Shown here: one piece after another, positions 16,777-26,353 of the stretch
Layout: every line of letters starts with the position of its first letter
Position numbering within the stretch: position 1 is the stretch's first letter
DNA from: Paraburkholderia silviterrae
Lineage (GTDB): Bacteria > Pseudomonadota > Gammaproteobacteria > Burkholderiales > Burkholderiaceae
Direction of reading: 5' to 3'
Length of the DNA: 64,000 bases
Assembly (NCBI RefSeq): GCF_004353915.1
Contig: NZ_SMRP01000002.1
Location: 657,319 to 721,318 of the forward strand
Notes under the pieces: generated by a model
What the model saw: the letters and a program-made list of their open reading frames with translations, nothing else
Told to the model about the DNA's origin: nothing
The model's database searches: none
Translations under genes and position numbers: made by a program

Positions 16777-19700
16777 GTCAGGTCGGTGACCAGGAACCGG
16801 GCTTCGATCACGCAGAGGGGCGCTTCAATCTTTCGGCGTGGGCGCTGCGCCATCAAGCGCTGGTGACGTTCGTGATCGCCCTTGCCACGATTTTCGGCGC
16901 GCTTTCGTATACCCGTCTTTCGCAGTCCGAAGATCCGCCCTTCACGTTCCGCGTGATGGTGATCCAGACCTTCTGGCCCGGCGCCACCGCGCGCCAGGTC
17001 GAGGACGAAGTCACCAGGCGCATCGGCCGCAAGCTCCAGGAAACGCCGTATATCGACTTCATGCGCAGCTACTCGCGCCCCGGCGAATCGCTCGTGTTCT
17101 TCACGATGAAGGATTCCGCGCCCGCGAGCGAGGTGCGCCAGACCTGGTACCAGGTGCGCAAGAAAGTGGGCGACATCGAGCCGATGCTGCCGCCCGGCGT
17201 GCAGGGCCCGTTCTTCAACGACGAATTCGGCGACGTCTACACCAACATCTACACGCTCGAAGGCGATGGCTTCTCGCCCGCGCAACTGCACGACTACGCC
17301 GACAACCTGCGCGAAGAATTGTTGCGCGTGAAGGACGTCGGCAAGGTCGATTATTTCGGCGATCCCAACCAGCGCATCTACGTGGAGATTCCGAATGCGC
17401 AACTCACGCGCCTCGGCATTTCGCCCACGCAGATAGGCCAGGTGATCGGCGCGCAGAACAGCGTCGCCGCGGCCGGCACGCTCACCACTGCCGACGACCG
17501 CGTATTCGTGCGCCCGAGCGGCCAGTTCACCGACCTCAAGGCGCTGGCGGACACGCTCATCAGCGTGAACGGGCGTAGCTTTCGCCTGGGCGATATCGCC
17601 ACGATCCGGCGCGGCTACGACGATCCGCCCGCCACGCAGATGCGTTTCCAGGGCAAGGCCGTGCTCGGTATCGGCATCACGATGCAGTCCGGCGGCGACG
17701 TGATCCGCCTTGGCAAGGCGCTGGACCAACGCACCGACGAACTGCGCCGCGAACTGCCCGCGGGCCTGAAGCTCGTGGAGGTGTCGAGCATGCCCGACGC
17801 GGTCTCCCGCTCGGTCGACGACTTCGTCGAGGCGGTGGCCGAAGCCGTGGGCATCGTGCTCGTCGTGAGCCTCGTCTCGCTCGGCGTGCGCACTGGCATG
17901 GTGGTCGTGATCACAATTCCGATCGTGCTCGCCGTGACCTCGCTCGTGATGTATCTGTTCGACATCGGCCTGCACAAGGTCTCGCTCGGCACGCTGGTGC
18001 TCGCGTTAGGCCTGCTCGTGGACGACGCCATCATCTCCGTGGAGATGATGGCCGTGAAGCTCGCCCAGGGCTGGAACCGCACGCGCGCCGCCGCGTTCGC
18101 GTACACGAGCACGGCGTTCCCGATGCTCACCGGCACGCTCGTCACGGTCGCGGGCTTCCTGCCCATCGTGCTCGCGAAGTCGAGCACCGGCGAATACACG
18201 CGCTCGATCTTCCAGGTCTCGGCGATCGCGCTGATCGCCTCGTGGTTCGCGGCCGTCGTGCTGATTCCGCTGCTCGGCTACCGGCTGCTGCCCGAGCGCA
18301 AACCGGATCCCGGTGCGCAACACGGTGAACATCACGAAGAGGACATCTACGACACGCGCTTCTACCACCAACTGCGCCGCTGGGTCGGCTGGTGCATCGA
18401 GCGCCATATCGTCGTGCTCGCGCTCACCGTCGTGCTGTTCGTTGTCGCGCTCGCGAGTTTCACGCTGATTCCGCAGCAGTTCTTCCCGAGCTCGGACCGC
18501 CCCGAGCTGCTCGTGGATGTGCGCCTGCCCGAGGGCGGCTCGTTCGAGGCCACGCTGCGCGAAACGAAGCGCCTCGAGCAGGCGCTGAAGGGCCGGCCCG
18601 AGATCGACCATTCGATCGACTTCGTCGGCACCGGCGCACCGCGCTTCTATCTGCCGCTCGATCAGCAATTGCAGCAGCCGAATTTCGCGCAGTTCGTCAT
18701 TACCGCGAAGTCCGTGAAGGATCGCGAGAAACTCGCGAGCTGGCTCGAAACGAAGTTGCGCAACGACTTCCCGGCTGTGCGCACGCGCCTTTCGCGCCTC
18801 GAAAACGGGCCGCCGGTAGGCTATCCCGTGCAGTTCCGCGTGAGCGGCGACGACATCGCGACCGTGCGCAGCATTGCCGATCGTGTGGCCGCGGCCATGC
18901 GCGCCGACCCGCGCACCGAGAACGTCAACTTCGACTGGGACGAGCCCGCCGAGCGCTCGCTGCACTTCGAGATCGATCAGCAAAAGGCGCGAGCGCTCAA
19001 CATCTCCTCGCAGGACGTCGCGAATTTCCTGCAGATGACCTACTCCGGCTACACCGTCACCCAATACCGCGAGCGCGACAAGCTCATCAGCGTGGATCTG
19101 CGCTCGCCGTCCAGCGAACGCGTGGACCCGGCCCGCATGCTCTCACTCGCCATGCCCACGCCGAACGGCTCCGTGCCGCTCGGCACGATCGGACACCTCG
19201 TGAACACGCTCGAGTACGGCGTGATCTGGTCGCGCGACCGGCAGCCGACCATTACCGTCCAGGCCGACGTGCGCGAGGGCGCACAAGGCATCGACGTCAC
19301 ACATGCTCTGCAAAAGCAGCTCGAGCCGATCAGCGCGACGCTGCCCACGGGCTATCGCATCGAGGTGGGCGGCTCGGTCGAGCAAAGCGTGAAGGGCCAG
19401 GCGTCCATTTATGCGCAGCTGCCGGTTCTCGTGATCGCCGTGCTCACGCTGCTCATGATCCAGTTGCAGAGTCTCTCGCGCGTCATGATGGTCGTGCTCA
19501 CCGCGCCGCTCGGCCTGATTGGCGTGGCCATCGCGCTGCTCATCTTCGGCGAGCCGTTCGGCTTCGTCGCGATGCTAGGCGTGATCGCCATGTTCGGCAT
19601 CATCATGCGCAATTCGGTGATCCTCGTGGACCAGATCGAGAGCGACATCCGCGCCGGACACAAACGCTTCGACGCCGTGGTCGGCGCAACGGTGCGGCGC

Positions 19701-19919
19701 TTCCGGCCGATCATGCTGACCGCCGCTGCCGCCGTGCTCGCGCTGATTCCGCTGGTGCGCTCGAACTTCTTCGGGCCGATGGCGACCGCGCTCATGGGCG
19801 GCATCACGAGCGCGACCGTGCTCACGCTGTTCTTCCTGCCCGCGCTCTATGCCGCCGCGTTCCACGTGCGCAGCAGCGAAACCGACGCGCCCCGCCCCAA
19901 TGCGGAGAACGCATCATGA
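16773..19919 (+). CDS. RND multidrug efflux pump, inner-membrane subunit
   Basis: A 1048-residue AcrB/HAE-1-type transporter with twelve membrane segments and two large periplasmic loops. TM4 carries the proton-relay pair in GLLVDDAIISVEMM (about residues 410-423). The N-terminal pattern (SEDPPFTFRVMVIQTFWPGA) is closer to TriC-like pumps than to AcrB itself. It sits between its adaptor and outer-membrane genes, each joined by four-base overlaps, so the three products should form one trans-envelope pump. Substrates cannot be predicted from the sequence. Confidence 0.92.
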   Translation: MSQVGDQEPGFDHAEGRFNLSAWALRHQALVTFVIALATIFGALSYTRLSQSEDPPFTFRVMVIQTFWPGATARQVEDEVTRRIGRKLQETPYIDFMRSYSRPGESLVFFTMKDSAPASEVRQTWYQVRKKVGDIEPMLPPGVQGPFFNDEFGDVYTNIYTLEGDGFSPAQLHDYADNLREELLRVKDVGKVDYFGDPNQRIYVEIPNAQLTRLGISPTQIGQVIGAQNSVAAAGTLTTADDRVFVRPSGQFTDLKALADTLISVNGRSFRLGDIATIRRGYDDPPATQMRFQGKAVLGIGITMQSGGDVIRLGKALDQRTDELRRELPAGLKLVEVSSMPDAVSRSVDDFVEAVAEAVGIVLVVSLVSLGVRTGMVVVITIPIVLAVTSLVMYLFDIGLHKVSLGTLVLALGLLVDDAIISVEMMAVKLAQGWNRTRAAAFAYTSTAFPMLTGTLVTVAGFLPIVLAKSSTGEYTRSIFQVSAIALIASWFAAVVLIPLLGYRLLPERKPDPGAQHGEHHEEDIYDTRFYHQLRRWVGWCIERHIVVLALTVVLFVVALASFTLIPQQFFPSSDRPELLVDVRLPEGGSFEATLRETKRLEQALKGRPEIDHSIDFVGTGAPRFYLPLDQQLQQPNFAQFVITAKSVKDREKLASWLETKLRNDFPAVRTRLSRLENGPPVGYPVQFRVSGDDIATVRSIADRVAAAMRADPRTENVNFDWDEPAERSLHFEIDQQKARALNISSQDVANFLQMTYSGYTVTQYRERDKLISVDLRSPSSERVDPARMLSLAMPTPNGSVPLGTIGHLVNTLEYGVIWSRDRQPTITVQADVREGAQGIDVTHALQKQLEPISATLPTGYRIEVGGSVEQSVKGQASIYAQLPVLVIAVLTLLMIQLQSLSRVMMVVLTAPLGLIGVAIALLIFGEPFGFVAMLGVIAMFGIIMRNSVILVDQIESDIRAGHKRFDAVVGATVRRFRPIMLTAAAAVLALIPLVRSNFFGPMATALMGGITSATVLTLFFLPALYAAAFHVRSSETDAPRPNAENAS

Positions 19920-21478
19920 ACCCCCGCGCGCCGATGAAAACACGCCGTCCACACCTGGCGAATCCAGCGAGTCCGCGCACGTGCGCGGCCGCGCTTGGCG
20001 CGCTCCTCGTGACTGCCTGTGCATGGGGACCGGGCGGCGCGCCGCCCGCGATGCCCGAGCCCGCGCACTATGGCGTAGAGGCGCAGCCGGCGCAGACCGT
20101 CGCCGCGCAAGGCGTCGCACAGCGATTCGTGACGGGCGCGCAGCCGGTGCCGCAATGGTGGACGCTCTACGGCTCGCCCGAGCTCGATGCGCTCGTCGAC
20201 GAAGGCCTCGCCAGGAACCCGAATCTCGCCGCCGCCGATCACAGCCTGCAGGCCGCGCGCGAGCAGTTGCGCGGCCTGGTCGGCAGCGCGATGCTGCCGA
20301 CCGTCGACGCGCTCGGCACGGCGCAGCGCCAGCGCGCGCCGGGCGTCCCGCAGCTCGGCATCGACAAGCTGCAGTACGACGTGTTCGCAGGCCTCGTCCA
20401 GGTGCGCTACTCGTTCGACATTTTCGGCGCGTCGCGCCTGAACAACGCCGCGCTCGCCGCGCGCGTGAACATACAGGCATTCCAGTACGAGGCGGCGCGC
20501 CGCGCGCTCGCGGCAAACATCGTCGCGAGCGCGCTCGGCGCGGCCACGCTGCATGCGCAGATCGACACGACCGAGCGGCTCGTCGCGCTTGCCAACGCGC
20601 AGGCCGATGACATGCAAAAGCGCTACGCGCTGGGCGCGGTCTCGCATACCGACCTGCTCAATGCGCAGCAAAGCGCGGCTTCGCTTGCGCTCAACCTGCC
20701 CGGGCTGCGCAAGCAACTCGCGGCGATGCGCCACGCGCTCGCCGTGCTGCTCGGCCGCACGCCCGACGCCGCACCACCCGATCTCGACCTCGCGAGCCTC
20801 ACCCTGCCCGCGCAGGTGCCCGTCGTCGTGCCGTCGGAGCTGCTCGAGTCGCGGCCCGACATCCAGGCCGCCGGCGCGGCGCTGGTCGCCGCTTCCGCCG
20901 AGGTGGGCGCGGCCACGGCGCAGATGTTCCCGAGCATTACGCTTTCCGCAGCGCTCGGCCAGGGCGGCTTCAGCTGGCCCGTGGTGACCTCCGGCGTGGG
21001 CGCGCTATGGGCGATCGGCGCCTCGCTCACGCAGCCGATCTTCCATGGCGGCGCACTCCTCGCCCAGCGCCGCGCGGCGCTGCAGTCGTACGACGCGGCG
21101 AACGCCTCGTACCAGCAGACCGTGCTCGCGGCGTTCCAGGACGTCGCCGACCGGCTCGCCGCGCTCGAGCACGACGCGCAGGCGCTCGACGCGGCCAGCA
21201 CGTCGGCGCAAACCGCGCAAGGCGTCTATGAGGAGACGAATGCGCGCTACCAGCTAGGCGCGGTACCCTACTACGCCGTGCGCCAGAGCGAGCAGCAATG
21301 GCGCAATGCGCGGCTCGACGAAGTCCGCTATCGCGGCGCACGGCTCTCGGATACGGCTGCGCTGTTGCAGGCGATGGGACAGCCCCCGACGGCCGCGGAT
21401 GCCCCGGCTGCAGACGCTCAAGCGCGTGCTGCGAATGGCGAGAACGCCACGACTGCGCCGACACCGGCGCGAGACTAA
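19916..21478 (+). CDS. RND efflux outer-membrane channel lipoprotein (NodT/OprM family)
   Basis: A 520-residue outer-membrane factor. The leader ends in LLVTACAWG, a lipobox-like site, followed by the family opening QWWTLYGSPELDALVDEGLARNPNL. Two TolC-type repeats are seen, the second with SELLESRPDIQAAGAAL and the closing TQPIFHGGALLAQRRAAL. The start overlaps the pump stop (ATGA). An alanine-rich C-terminal tail of about 40 residues extends beyond the usual end. It completes the tripartite pump. Confidence 0.9.
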   Translation: MNPRAPMKTRRPHLANPASPRTCAAALGALLVTACAWGPGGAPPAMPEPAHYGVEAQPAQTVAAQGVAQRFVTGAQPVPQWWTLYGSPELDALVDEGLARNPNLAAADHSLQAAREQLRGLVGSAMLPTVDALGTAQRQRAPGVPQLGIDKLQYDVFAGLVQVRYSFDIFGASRLNNAALAARVNIQAFQYEAARRALAANIVASALGAATLHAQIDTTERLVALANAQADDMQKRYALGAVSHTDLLNAQQSAASLALNLPGLRKQLAAMRHALAVLLGRTPDAAPPDLDLASLTLPAQVPVVVPSELLESRPDIQAAGAALVAASAEVGAATAQMFPSITLSAALGQGGFSWPVVTSGVGALWAIGASLTQPIFHGGALLAQRRAALQSYDAANASYQQTVLAAFQDVADRLAALEHDAQALDAASTSAQTAQGVYEETNARYQLGAVPYYAVRQSEQQWRNARLDEVRYRGARLSDTAALLQAMGQPPTAADAPAADAQARAANGENATTAPTPARD

Positions 21479-21786
21479 AACACGCATTCGGCACCGATGC
21501 GCGCGAGCGAAAAATAGAACGACGCATACGCCGCGCGCACGCCATCCCAGCCTCTTCCCGCTGCCCCTTCGCTGGCCTCGATCGCCTAAATCCGTCGGAA
21601 AGATCTGAGCCCTAATTTCAAGATATAGCTGCTACACTGCGTCGCAAATCGAGATAGCAAGCGCCGTTTGATTCGGATTGCTACATAAATCGCAAACGCA
21701 TCGTCAGGAAACCGACCGTTGTGTGTTCGAGCTGCCCATGCAGTCCACACACGCAACGGCGCACCACAACCTCTACGACATCGATC
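21479..21786. other. intergenic region upstream of yfiM-like gene
   Basis: About 300 bases becoming AT-richer towards the right, probably the promoter region of the next gene. No terminator with a clear T tail and no reading frame of note were found. Confidence 0.4.
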
Positions 21787-22209
21787 ATGGCACTCGTATC
21801 GAATCGCGGCCTTTGCGCCGCAGTGCTGCTCGTGGCCAGCGCCGCCGCGCATGCAGGCATTGACTGCTCCGGTTCGCGCGGCGGCTTCCGGTTCATGACT
21901 TCGGACAGCTGGGTGGACACCGACAAACTGGAGCACTTCGGCGCTTCCGTGCCGTTTGGCGCGCTCGGCGGCTGGCTCACGCGCGACACCGACCATCCCA
22001 TAATTTACGGCACGTTGATCGGCACGGTGCCGGGGCTCGCGAAGCAGACGTTCGACGGCACCTGCCGCACGGATGGCTTCTCGTACAAGGATCTCTTCGC
22101 CGATACGTTCGGCGCGCTCACGGGGGCCTGGCTCGCGCATTGGGCTCTCATCTATTCGCGCGAGCCGCGCAGCCGAACAATCGGTTTGCAGTACGACAAT
22201 ACGTTCTGA
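21787..22209 (+). CDS. YfiM-like (DUF2279-type) periplasmic protein
   Basis: A 140-residue protein with a signal peptide (residues 1-19, ending AAAHA). It also has the DKLEHFGASVPFGALGGWL and FSYKDLFADTFGALTGAWLAH segments. Asp-Lys-hydrophobic-His followed by GLAKQTFDG and SYKDLxAN/DxxGA resembles the E. coli YfiM lipoprotein and VanZ-like proteins. No lipobox is seen here. Function unknown; a cell-envelope role is inferred. The ATG at 21787 was preferred because the signal peptide starts there, although no strong ribosome-binding site precedes it. Confidence 0.55.
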   Translation: MALVSNRGLCAAVLLVASAAAHAGIDCSGSRGGFRFMTSDSWVDTDKLEHFGASVPFGALGGWLTRDTDHPIIYGTLIGTVPGLAKQTFDGTCRTDGFSYKDLFADTFGALTGAWLAHWALIYSREPRSRTIGLQYDNTF

Positions 22210-22288
22210 AGTGCTCCGAAAGTGCTTCGGGGTGCTTCGGAGCTTGCAAGCCCTTGCGGATCAGTGAGTTAGCTTCGCTCTCCCGACG

Positions 22289-22382
22289 TTATCAACAGGG
22301 CCTTCAACAAAAACTGTGGACAACGGAGCATCGCGCTCGCGCAAGGGTTATCCCCAATTTTTGTTGAAGGCCCTGTGGAAAA
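22289..22382. repeat. 35-bp inverted repeat carrying four DnaA-box-like 9-mers
   Basis: Arms at 22289-22323 and 22348-22382 match at 30 of 35 positions and enclose a 24-base spacer. The perfect core is CAGGGCCTTCAACAAAAA and its complement. Each arm ends in DnaA-box-like 9-mers: TTATCAACA (22289, plus), TTGTCCACA (22315, minus), TTATCCCCA (22348, plus) and TTTTCCACA (22374, minus). The last fits the TTWTNCACA consensus and the others differ by one or more bases. Role unknown. Confidence 0.7.
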
Positions 22383-22439
22383 GCCCTGGGCAACTCACCC
22401 AAGTCCTTGACGCACAAGGAAAACGGCGCGCCCAAACAA

Positions 22440-22471
22440 AACGCGGCACACCGTTGCCGGTGTGCCGCGTT
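22440..22471 (-). terminator. Rho-independent terminator of mrcA
   Basis: A perfect 14-bp stem (AACGCGGCACACCG and complement) with a four-base loop. On the minus strand it is followed by TTGTTTG, at the 3' side of mrcA. Confidence 0.8.
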
Positions 22472-22575
22472 CAAGGCCTCGATACGAGCGGCTCCGCGCA
22501 AGCAGGTTTAGCTTGCCAGGCAGCCCGAACGGGCCAGCGCATATCGGCCAGCCCGAATCGTTCAGCGAGCGTCCA

Positions 22576-25077
22576 TCAAGGCTTGTTCGTCTCGAACAGA
22601 TCCATGATCTGCTTGCGCTCGCTCGAGGTGACGCTCGGCGTCAGGCCGCCCGTCCCCATGCTGCCGGTCGCGCCGCTGGCGTCGCTGGCCGCTCCGGCCG
22701 GGTTGCCCGATTCCATGCCGATCGCCGAAACGAAGCCGGCGCCCGGCGTCGCATCGGAGTAGTACAGCTCACCACCGAGCGTCGTGAGTCCCTCCGGCAT
22801 CTGCGGCTCTTCCTGCGGGATGCCGCGCAGGGCACGGCTCATATAGTCCACCCAGATCGGCAGCGCGAGCTGTGCGCCGAACTCGCGGCTGCCGAGGCTC
22901 TTCGGCTGGTCGTAGCCCATCCACGCCACGGCCACCAGGTTGCGCTGATAGCCGGCGAACCAGCCGTCGTGCGCCTCGTTGGTCGTACCGGTCTTGCCCT
23001 GCAGGTCGTCGCGGTGCAGGACGTTCGTGCCCGCGCCCGTGCCGGCCGTCGCCACCGAATGCAACAGGCTGTTCATCACGTACGCGTTGCGCGGCGAGAG
23101 CGTCTGCGGCGCATTCTGGCCCGCCACGAGCGGCTGGGCGCGCAGGATCGGCTGACCGTGCGCGTCGTCGACTTCGGCGATCAGGTACGGGTTGATGCGA
23201 TAGCCGCCGTTCGCGAACACGCTGTACGCGCCCGCCGACTGCAGCGGCGTGACGAGGCCCGCGCCCAGCGCCATCGGCAGGTACGGCGGCGTCTTGTCCG
23301 CGTCGAAGCCGAAACGTTGCGTGACGTAGTCCTGCGCGTACTTCGTGCCGATATACGAGAGGATGCGGATCGACACGAGGTTCTTCGACTTCTGCAGCGC
23401 GAGGCGCATCGTCATCGGGCCTTCGGGGTAGTCGTCGTCCTTCGGTTCCCACGCGTCGCCGCCCGGCGTGCTGGGCGGGAAGTACAGCGGCGCGTCGTTG
23501 ATCATGGTGGCCGGCCCGAGACCCTTCTCGAGCGAGGCCGAATAGATGAACGGCTTGAAGCTCGAGCCCGGCTGGCGCCACGCCTGCGTGACGTGGTTGA
23601 ACTTGTTCTTGTTGAAGTCGAAGCCGCCAATGAGCGCGCGGATCGCGCCGTCCTGCGGCGTGAGCGAAACGAGCGCGCCTTCGACCTGCGGCAGCTGCGT
23701 GATCTGCCAGTTGCCCTTCGCGTCCGTGATCAGGCGCACGATCGAGCCCTGCCTGATGCGCAACGCGTTCGAGGCGCGCGCCGAAAGACCGCCTGCGACG
23801 AAACGCAGGCCGTCGCCCGTGACGGTGATCTGGGTGCCGTCGAGCAACTGCGCGGTGACCGACTTCGGGCTCGCGTCGATGACCACGGCGGAGACGATGT
23901 CGCCGTTATCGGGGTGATCGGTGAGCGCGTCGTCGATGGCCTGGTCGCGGTCGTCGCCCGCGGCGGGCAACTGCACGAAGCCTTCGGGGCCGCGATAGCC
24001 GTGGCGGCGCTCGTAGTCCATCACGCCCTTGCGCACCGCCGCGTAGGCCGCGTTCTGATCGGCGGAATCGATCGTCGTCGTGACCGTGAGGCCGCGCGTG
24101 TACGTTTCGTCCTTGTACTGCGAATACATCATCTGGCGGACCATTTCCGCGACGTACTCCGCGTGCACGCTGTACTCGGTGCCCGCGGTGCGCGTATGCA
24201 GCGGCTCCTTGATCGCCTCGTCGTATTGCGCCTGGGTGATGTAGTTCAGATCGAGCATGCGCTTGAGGATGTACTCCTGGCGAATCTTCGCGCGCTTCGG
24301 ATTGACGATCGGGTTATAGGCGGACGGCGCCTTCGGCAGGCCCGCGAGCATCGCTGCCTCGGCGAGCGTGATGTCCTTCAGGTCCTTGCCGAAGTACACG
24401 CGCGCCGCGGCCGAAAAGCCATAGGCGCGTTGCCCCAGATAAATCTGGTTCATGTACAGCTCGAGGATCTGGTCCTTCGTGAGCGCACGCTCGATCTTGT
24501 AGGCCAGCAGCATCTCGTAGATCTTGCGCGTATAGGTCTTCTCGCTCGAGAGGAAGAAGTTGCGCGCGACCTGCATCGTGATCGTGCTCGCGCCCTGCGA
24601 TGCGCCGCCGTGCATCAGGTCGGCGACGCCCGCGCGCAGGATGCCGACAAAGTCCACGCCGCCGTGCTCATAGAAACGGTAGTCCTCGATGGCGAGCACC
24701 GCTTTCTTCTGCACGTCGGGGATATCCTGGAAGCGCACGAGCTGACGCCGCTCTTCGCCGAACTCGCCGATCATCACGTGATCGGCGGTATAGATGCGCA
24801 GCGGCACCTTGGGCTGATAGTTGGTGAGCGCATCGAGCGAGGGCAACTGCGGCCCCATCACGACAAGCGCGTAGCCGACGATCAGCGCGCCCACCACGCA
24901 GAGCGTGGCAATCAGGCCGGCAAACCAGAGCATGATCGACGCGAAAAACGAGCGGCGACGCGGCTGCTCGCTGCGCGAGTCCGGGCGGCGCTGCGGCTGG
25001 CGTCCATTGTTGAAGGAGGGTTCCCGATCGTCGTTCGGGTAGTGCGGCGTGGAAGGCGGTCGTTTGATGATAGGCAT
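22576..25077 (-). CDS. mrcA: penicillin-binding protein 1A
   Basis: An 833-residue bifunctional class A PBP of normal length. It has a cytoplasmic basic N-terminus, one membrane anchor (about residues 44-73), and a glycosyltransferase GT51 domain with the catalytic glutamate in EDYRFYEHGG (residues 131-140) and GASTITMQVARN. An OB-like insert precedes the transpeptidase, whose motifs are SSFK (505-508), SKN (564-566) and KTGTT (695-699). It polymerises and crosslinks peptidoglycan. The C-terminus ends in a Gly/Ser-rich tail. All catalytic residues are intact. Confidence 0.96.
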   Translation of the reverse strand: MPIIKRPPSTPHYPNDDREPSFNNGRQPQRRPDSRSEQPRRRSFFASIMLWFAGLIATLCVVGALIVGYALVVMGPQLPSLDALTNYQPKVPLRIYTADHVMIGEFGEERRQLVRFQDIPDVQKKAVLAIEDYRFYEHGGVDFVGILRAGVADLMHGGASQGASTITMQVARNFFLSSEKTYTRKIYEMLLAYKIERALTKDQILELYMNQIYLGQRAYGFSAAARVYFGKDLKDITLAEAAMLAGLPKAPSAYNPIVNPKRAKIRQEYILKRMLDLNYITQAQYDEAIKEPLHTRTAGTEYSVHAEYVAEMVRQMMYSQYKDETYTRGLTVTTTIDSADQNAAYAAVRKGVMDYERRHGYRGPEGFVQLPAAGDDRDQAIDDALTDHPDNGDIVSAVVIDASPKSVTAQLLDGTQITVTGDGLRFVAGGLSARASNALRIRQGSIVRLITDAKGNWQITQLPQVEGALVSLTPQDGAIRALIGGFDFNKNKFNHVTQAWRQPGSSFKPFIYSASLEKGLGPATMINDAPLYFPPSTPGGDAWEPKDDDYPEGPMTMRLALQKSKNLVSIRILSYIGTKYAQDYVTQRFGFDADKTPPYLPMALGAGLVTPLQSAGAYSVFANGGYRINPYLIAEVDDAHGQPILRAQPLVAGQNAPQTLSPRNAYVMNSLLHSVATAGTGAGTNVLHRDDLQGKTGTTNEAHDGWFAGYQRNLVAVAWMGYDQPKSLGSREFGAQLALPIWVDYMSRALRGIPQEEPQMPEGLTTLGGELYYSDATPGAGFVSAIGMESGNPAGAASDASGATGSMGTGGLTPSVTSSERKQIMDLFETNKP

Positions 25078-25711
25078 GACTGGAATGATTGGCGCGTGCG
25101 TTCTGCGCCCCCGGCTGCGCGCGGCTCGCGCGCATAGATCTCGATCCTGGCGTCATGGCGCCAATGCGGCGTGTGACAGCGCCGCATTCCTGAACGCGGC
25201 GCCCTGGCGTGACCGGCAACGCCCCCGTCCGGCCACGCGGCGCGCATGTTCGGCGCGCCGTCGCAAGGTTACTCTTTCAATACCCTTTCGCATGAGGCCT
25301 CTGCGGGAAGCACCCGTGCGAAATGTAACAGCGCATTCTAAATAATTCGTACGCAGCCGGTCGGGCTTTTTTTGTAAGAGTTTCTTGAGGACAGGTCTGC
25401 GACCCTCTTTTTTCTCCCTGCGTGACGGCACCTTGCGCCAACCTGTACGTTCCGTGGAGAAAGTGGCGAAGCAAATCGGGACGCGGATCTGCAATGCATG
25501 CAGCTCAGGCTCACGTTTGGAACATTGTTGCGCCATGCGCGCGCGATACACGCGCAACTTTGCGTTGCGCATCGCGCGTCACGTCATATGATGGAAAAGT
25601 TACTGCACGCCCTGCTCGCCTTGCTCGCCGGCCAATACGAACGACTCCATTCGCCGTCGCACGCGTGCGGGATCCGGGTTCACTCGAAGCCGATCCAACG
25701 GCCAGCCGATC
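25078..25711. other. 634-base intergenic region upstream of mrcA
   Basis: It presumably contains the divergent promoters of mrcA and the next gene. A short AT-rich patch lies at 25320-25390 and includes a seven-T run. No convincing gene or structured element was found; short frames here have no ribosome-binding site. Confidence 0.4.
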
Positions 25712-26353
25712 ATGAACAAGCCCAGCGAACGCATCGTCGTCTTCGTCACGCCCGCACAAAAGCGTGCGATCTCGGCCACGGCCGATGAACTCGGCATCAG
25801 CATCAGCGAGCTGATGCGCCGCGCCGTGATCGCCTTTAGCGCGACGAGCGACCAGGTGAAGGCGGCGAACATCGTCGACCGGCTGAATGCGCCACGCGCG
25901 CCCGACGCCCTCGCGCAAGTCCTGCGCAAGGCGGCAAGGCCGCTGCGCGCCGGGCGCGCGGCGGGGCTGCGGCCGGCTGCTGCGGAGTCCGCGGCGGCAG
26001 ATGCGCAAGTGGATGGTGAGGCGGCCGTGCCTCTTGCCACCGGGACCGTAGCGCCGTTGCCCACCGGAAGCAGCGAAAACGCGGCCGCGTTGCCCGCGAG
26101 CGGCACTGAGCCGGACACCGGCAGCTCCGTGCGCGACCTGGCTCAGGCCGTTGCCCGCCTGTCCGGCGAAGCTGCTCAGGCGGCCGAGGACGCCGAGGCG
26201 CAAGCTGGCGCCGCGCTCCCCGAGGACGCGCATGGCGAAGACGCCGAACCGCTGCAGCCGCGTGGCGGCACACCGTTCGCGCACGCCACACGCGACGAGG
26301 AAAAAGAGGCGCACCGCAACGATCCCGCACCCGATGCTGGCAAATTCGCCTGA
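25712..26353 (+). CDS. possible ribbon-helix-helix protein with long disordered tail
   Basis: A 213-residue protein in two parts. Residues 1-45 read like a ribbon-helix-helix DNA-binding unit: a strand-like RIVVFVTPAQ, then helices KRAISATADELG and SISELMRRAVIAF. From about residue 70 the sequence is Ala/Gly/Glu-rich and low in complexity, probably disordered, ending acidic and then DPAPDAGKFA. No enzyme motif is visible. The CopG-like assignment is from pattern alone, and the product could be a small regulator. The ATG lacks an obvious ribosome-binding site. Confidence 0.5.
   Translation: MNKPSERIVVFVTPAQKRAISATADELGISISELMRRAVIAFSATSDQVKAANIVDRLNAPRAPDALAQVLRKAARPLRAGRAAGLRPAAAESAAADAQVDGEAAVPLATGTVAPLPTGSSENAAALPASGTEPDTGSSVRDLAQAVARLSGEAAQAAEDAEAQAGAALPEDAHGEDAEPLQPRGGTPFAHATRDEEKEAHRNDPAPDAGKFA

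Larger units (their letters stand above)
22210..22575. other. convergent intergenic region with inverted repeat and terminator
   Basis: A 366-base gap between two convergent genes. It contains a 94-base inverted repeat with DnaA-box-like arms and the terminator of mrcA. No gene is seen. Confidence 0.6.

Noticed and set aside
18392..21478. Very long open frame overlapping the RND pump and extending through the outer-membrane gene
   Set aside because: Its first 500 codons are an Arg/Ala-rich shadow of the pump gene in another frame. The real gene starts at 19916, where an ATGA overlap and a lipoprotein leader are found.
22289..22382. Chromosomal replication origin
   Set aside because: No dnaA, dnaN, rpmH, parAB or repA nearby, and three of the four 9-mers deviate from the DnaA consensus.
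22462..25137. 891-codon plus-strand frame opposite mrcA
   Set aside because: It mirrors the PBP1A gene on the other strand, is dominated by Arg, Ala and Val from GC-rich codon complement, and has no recognisable domain.
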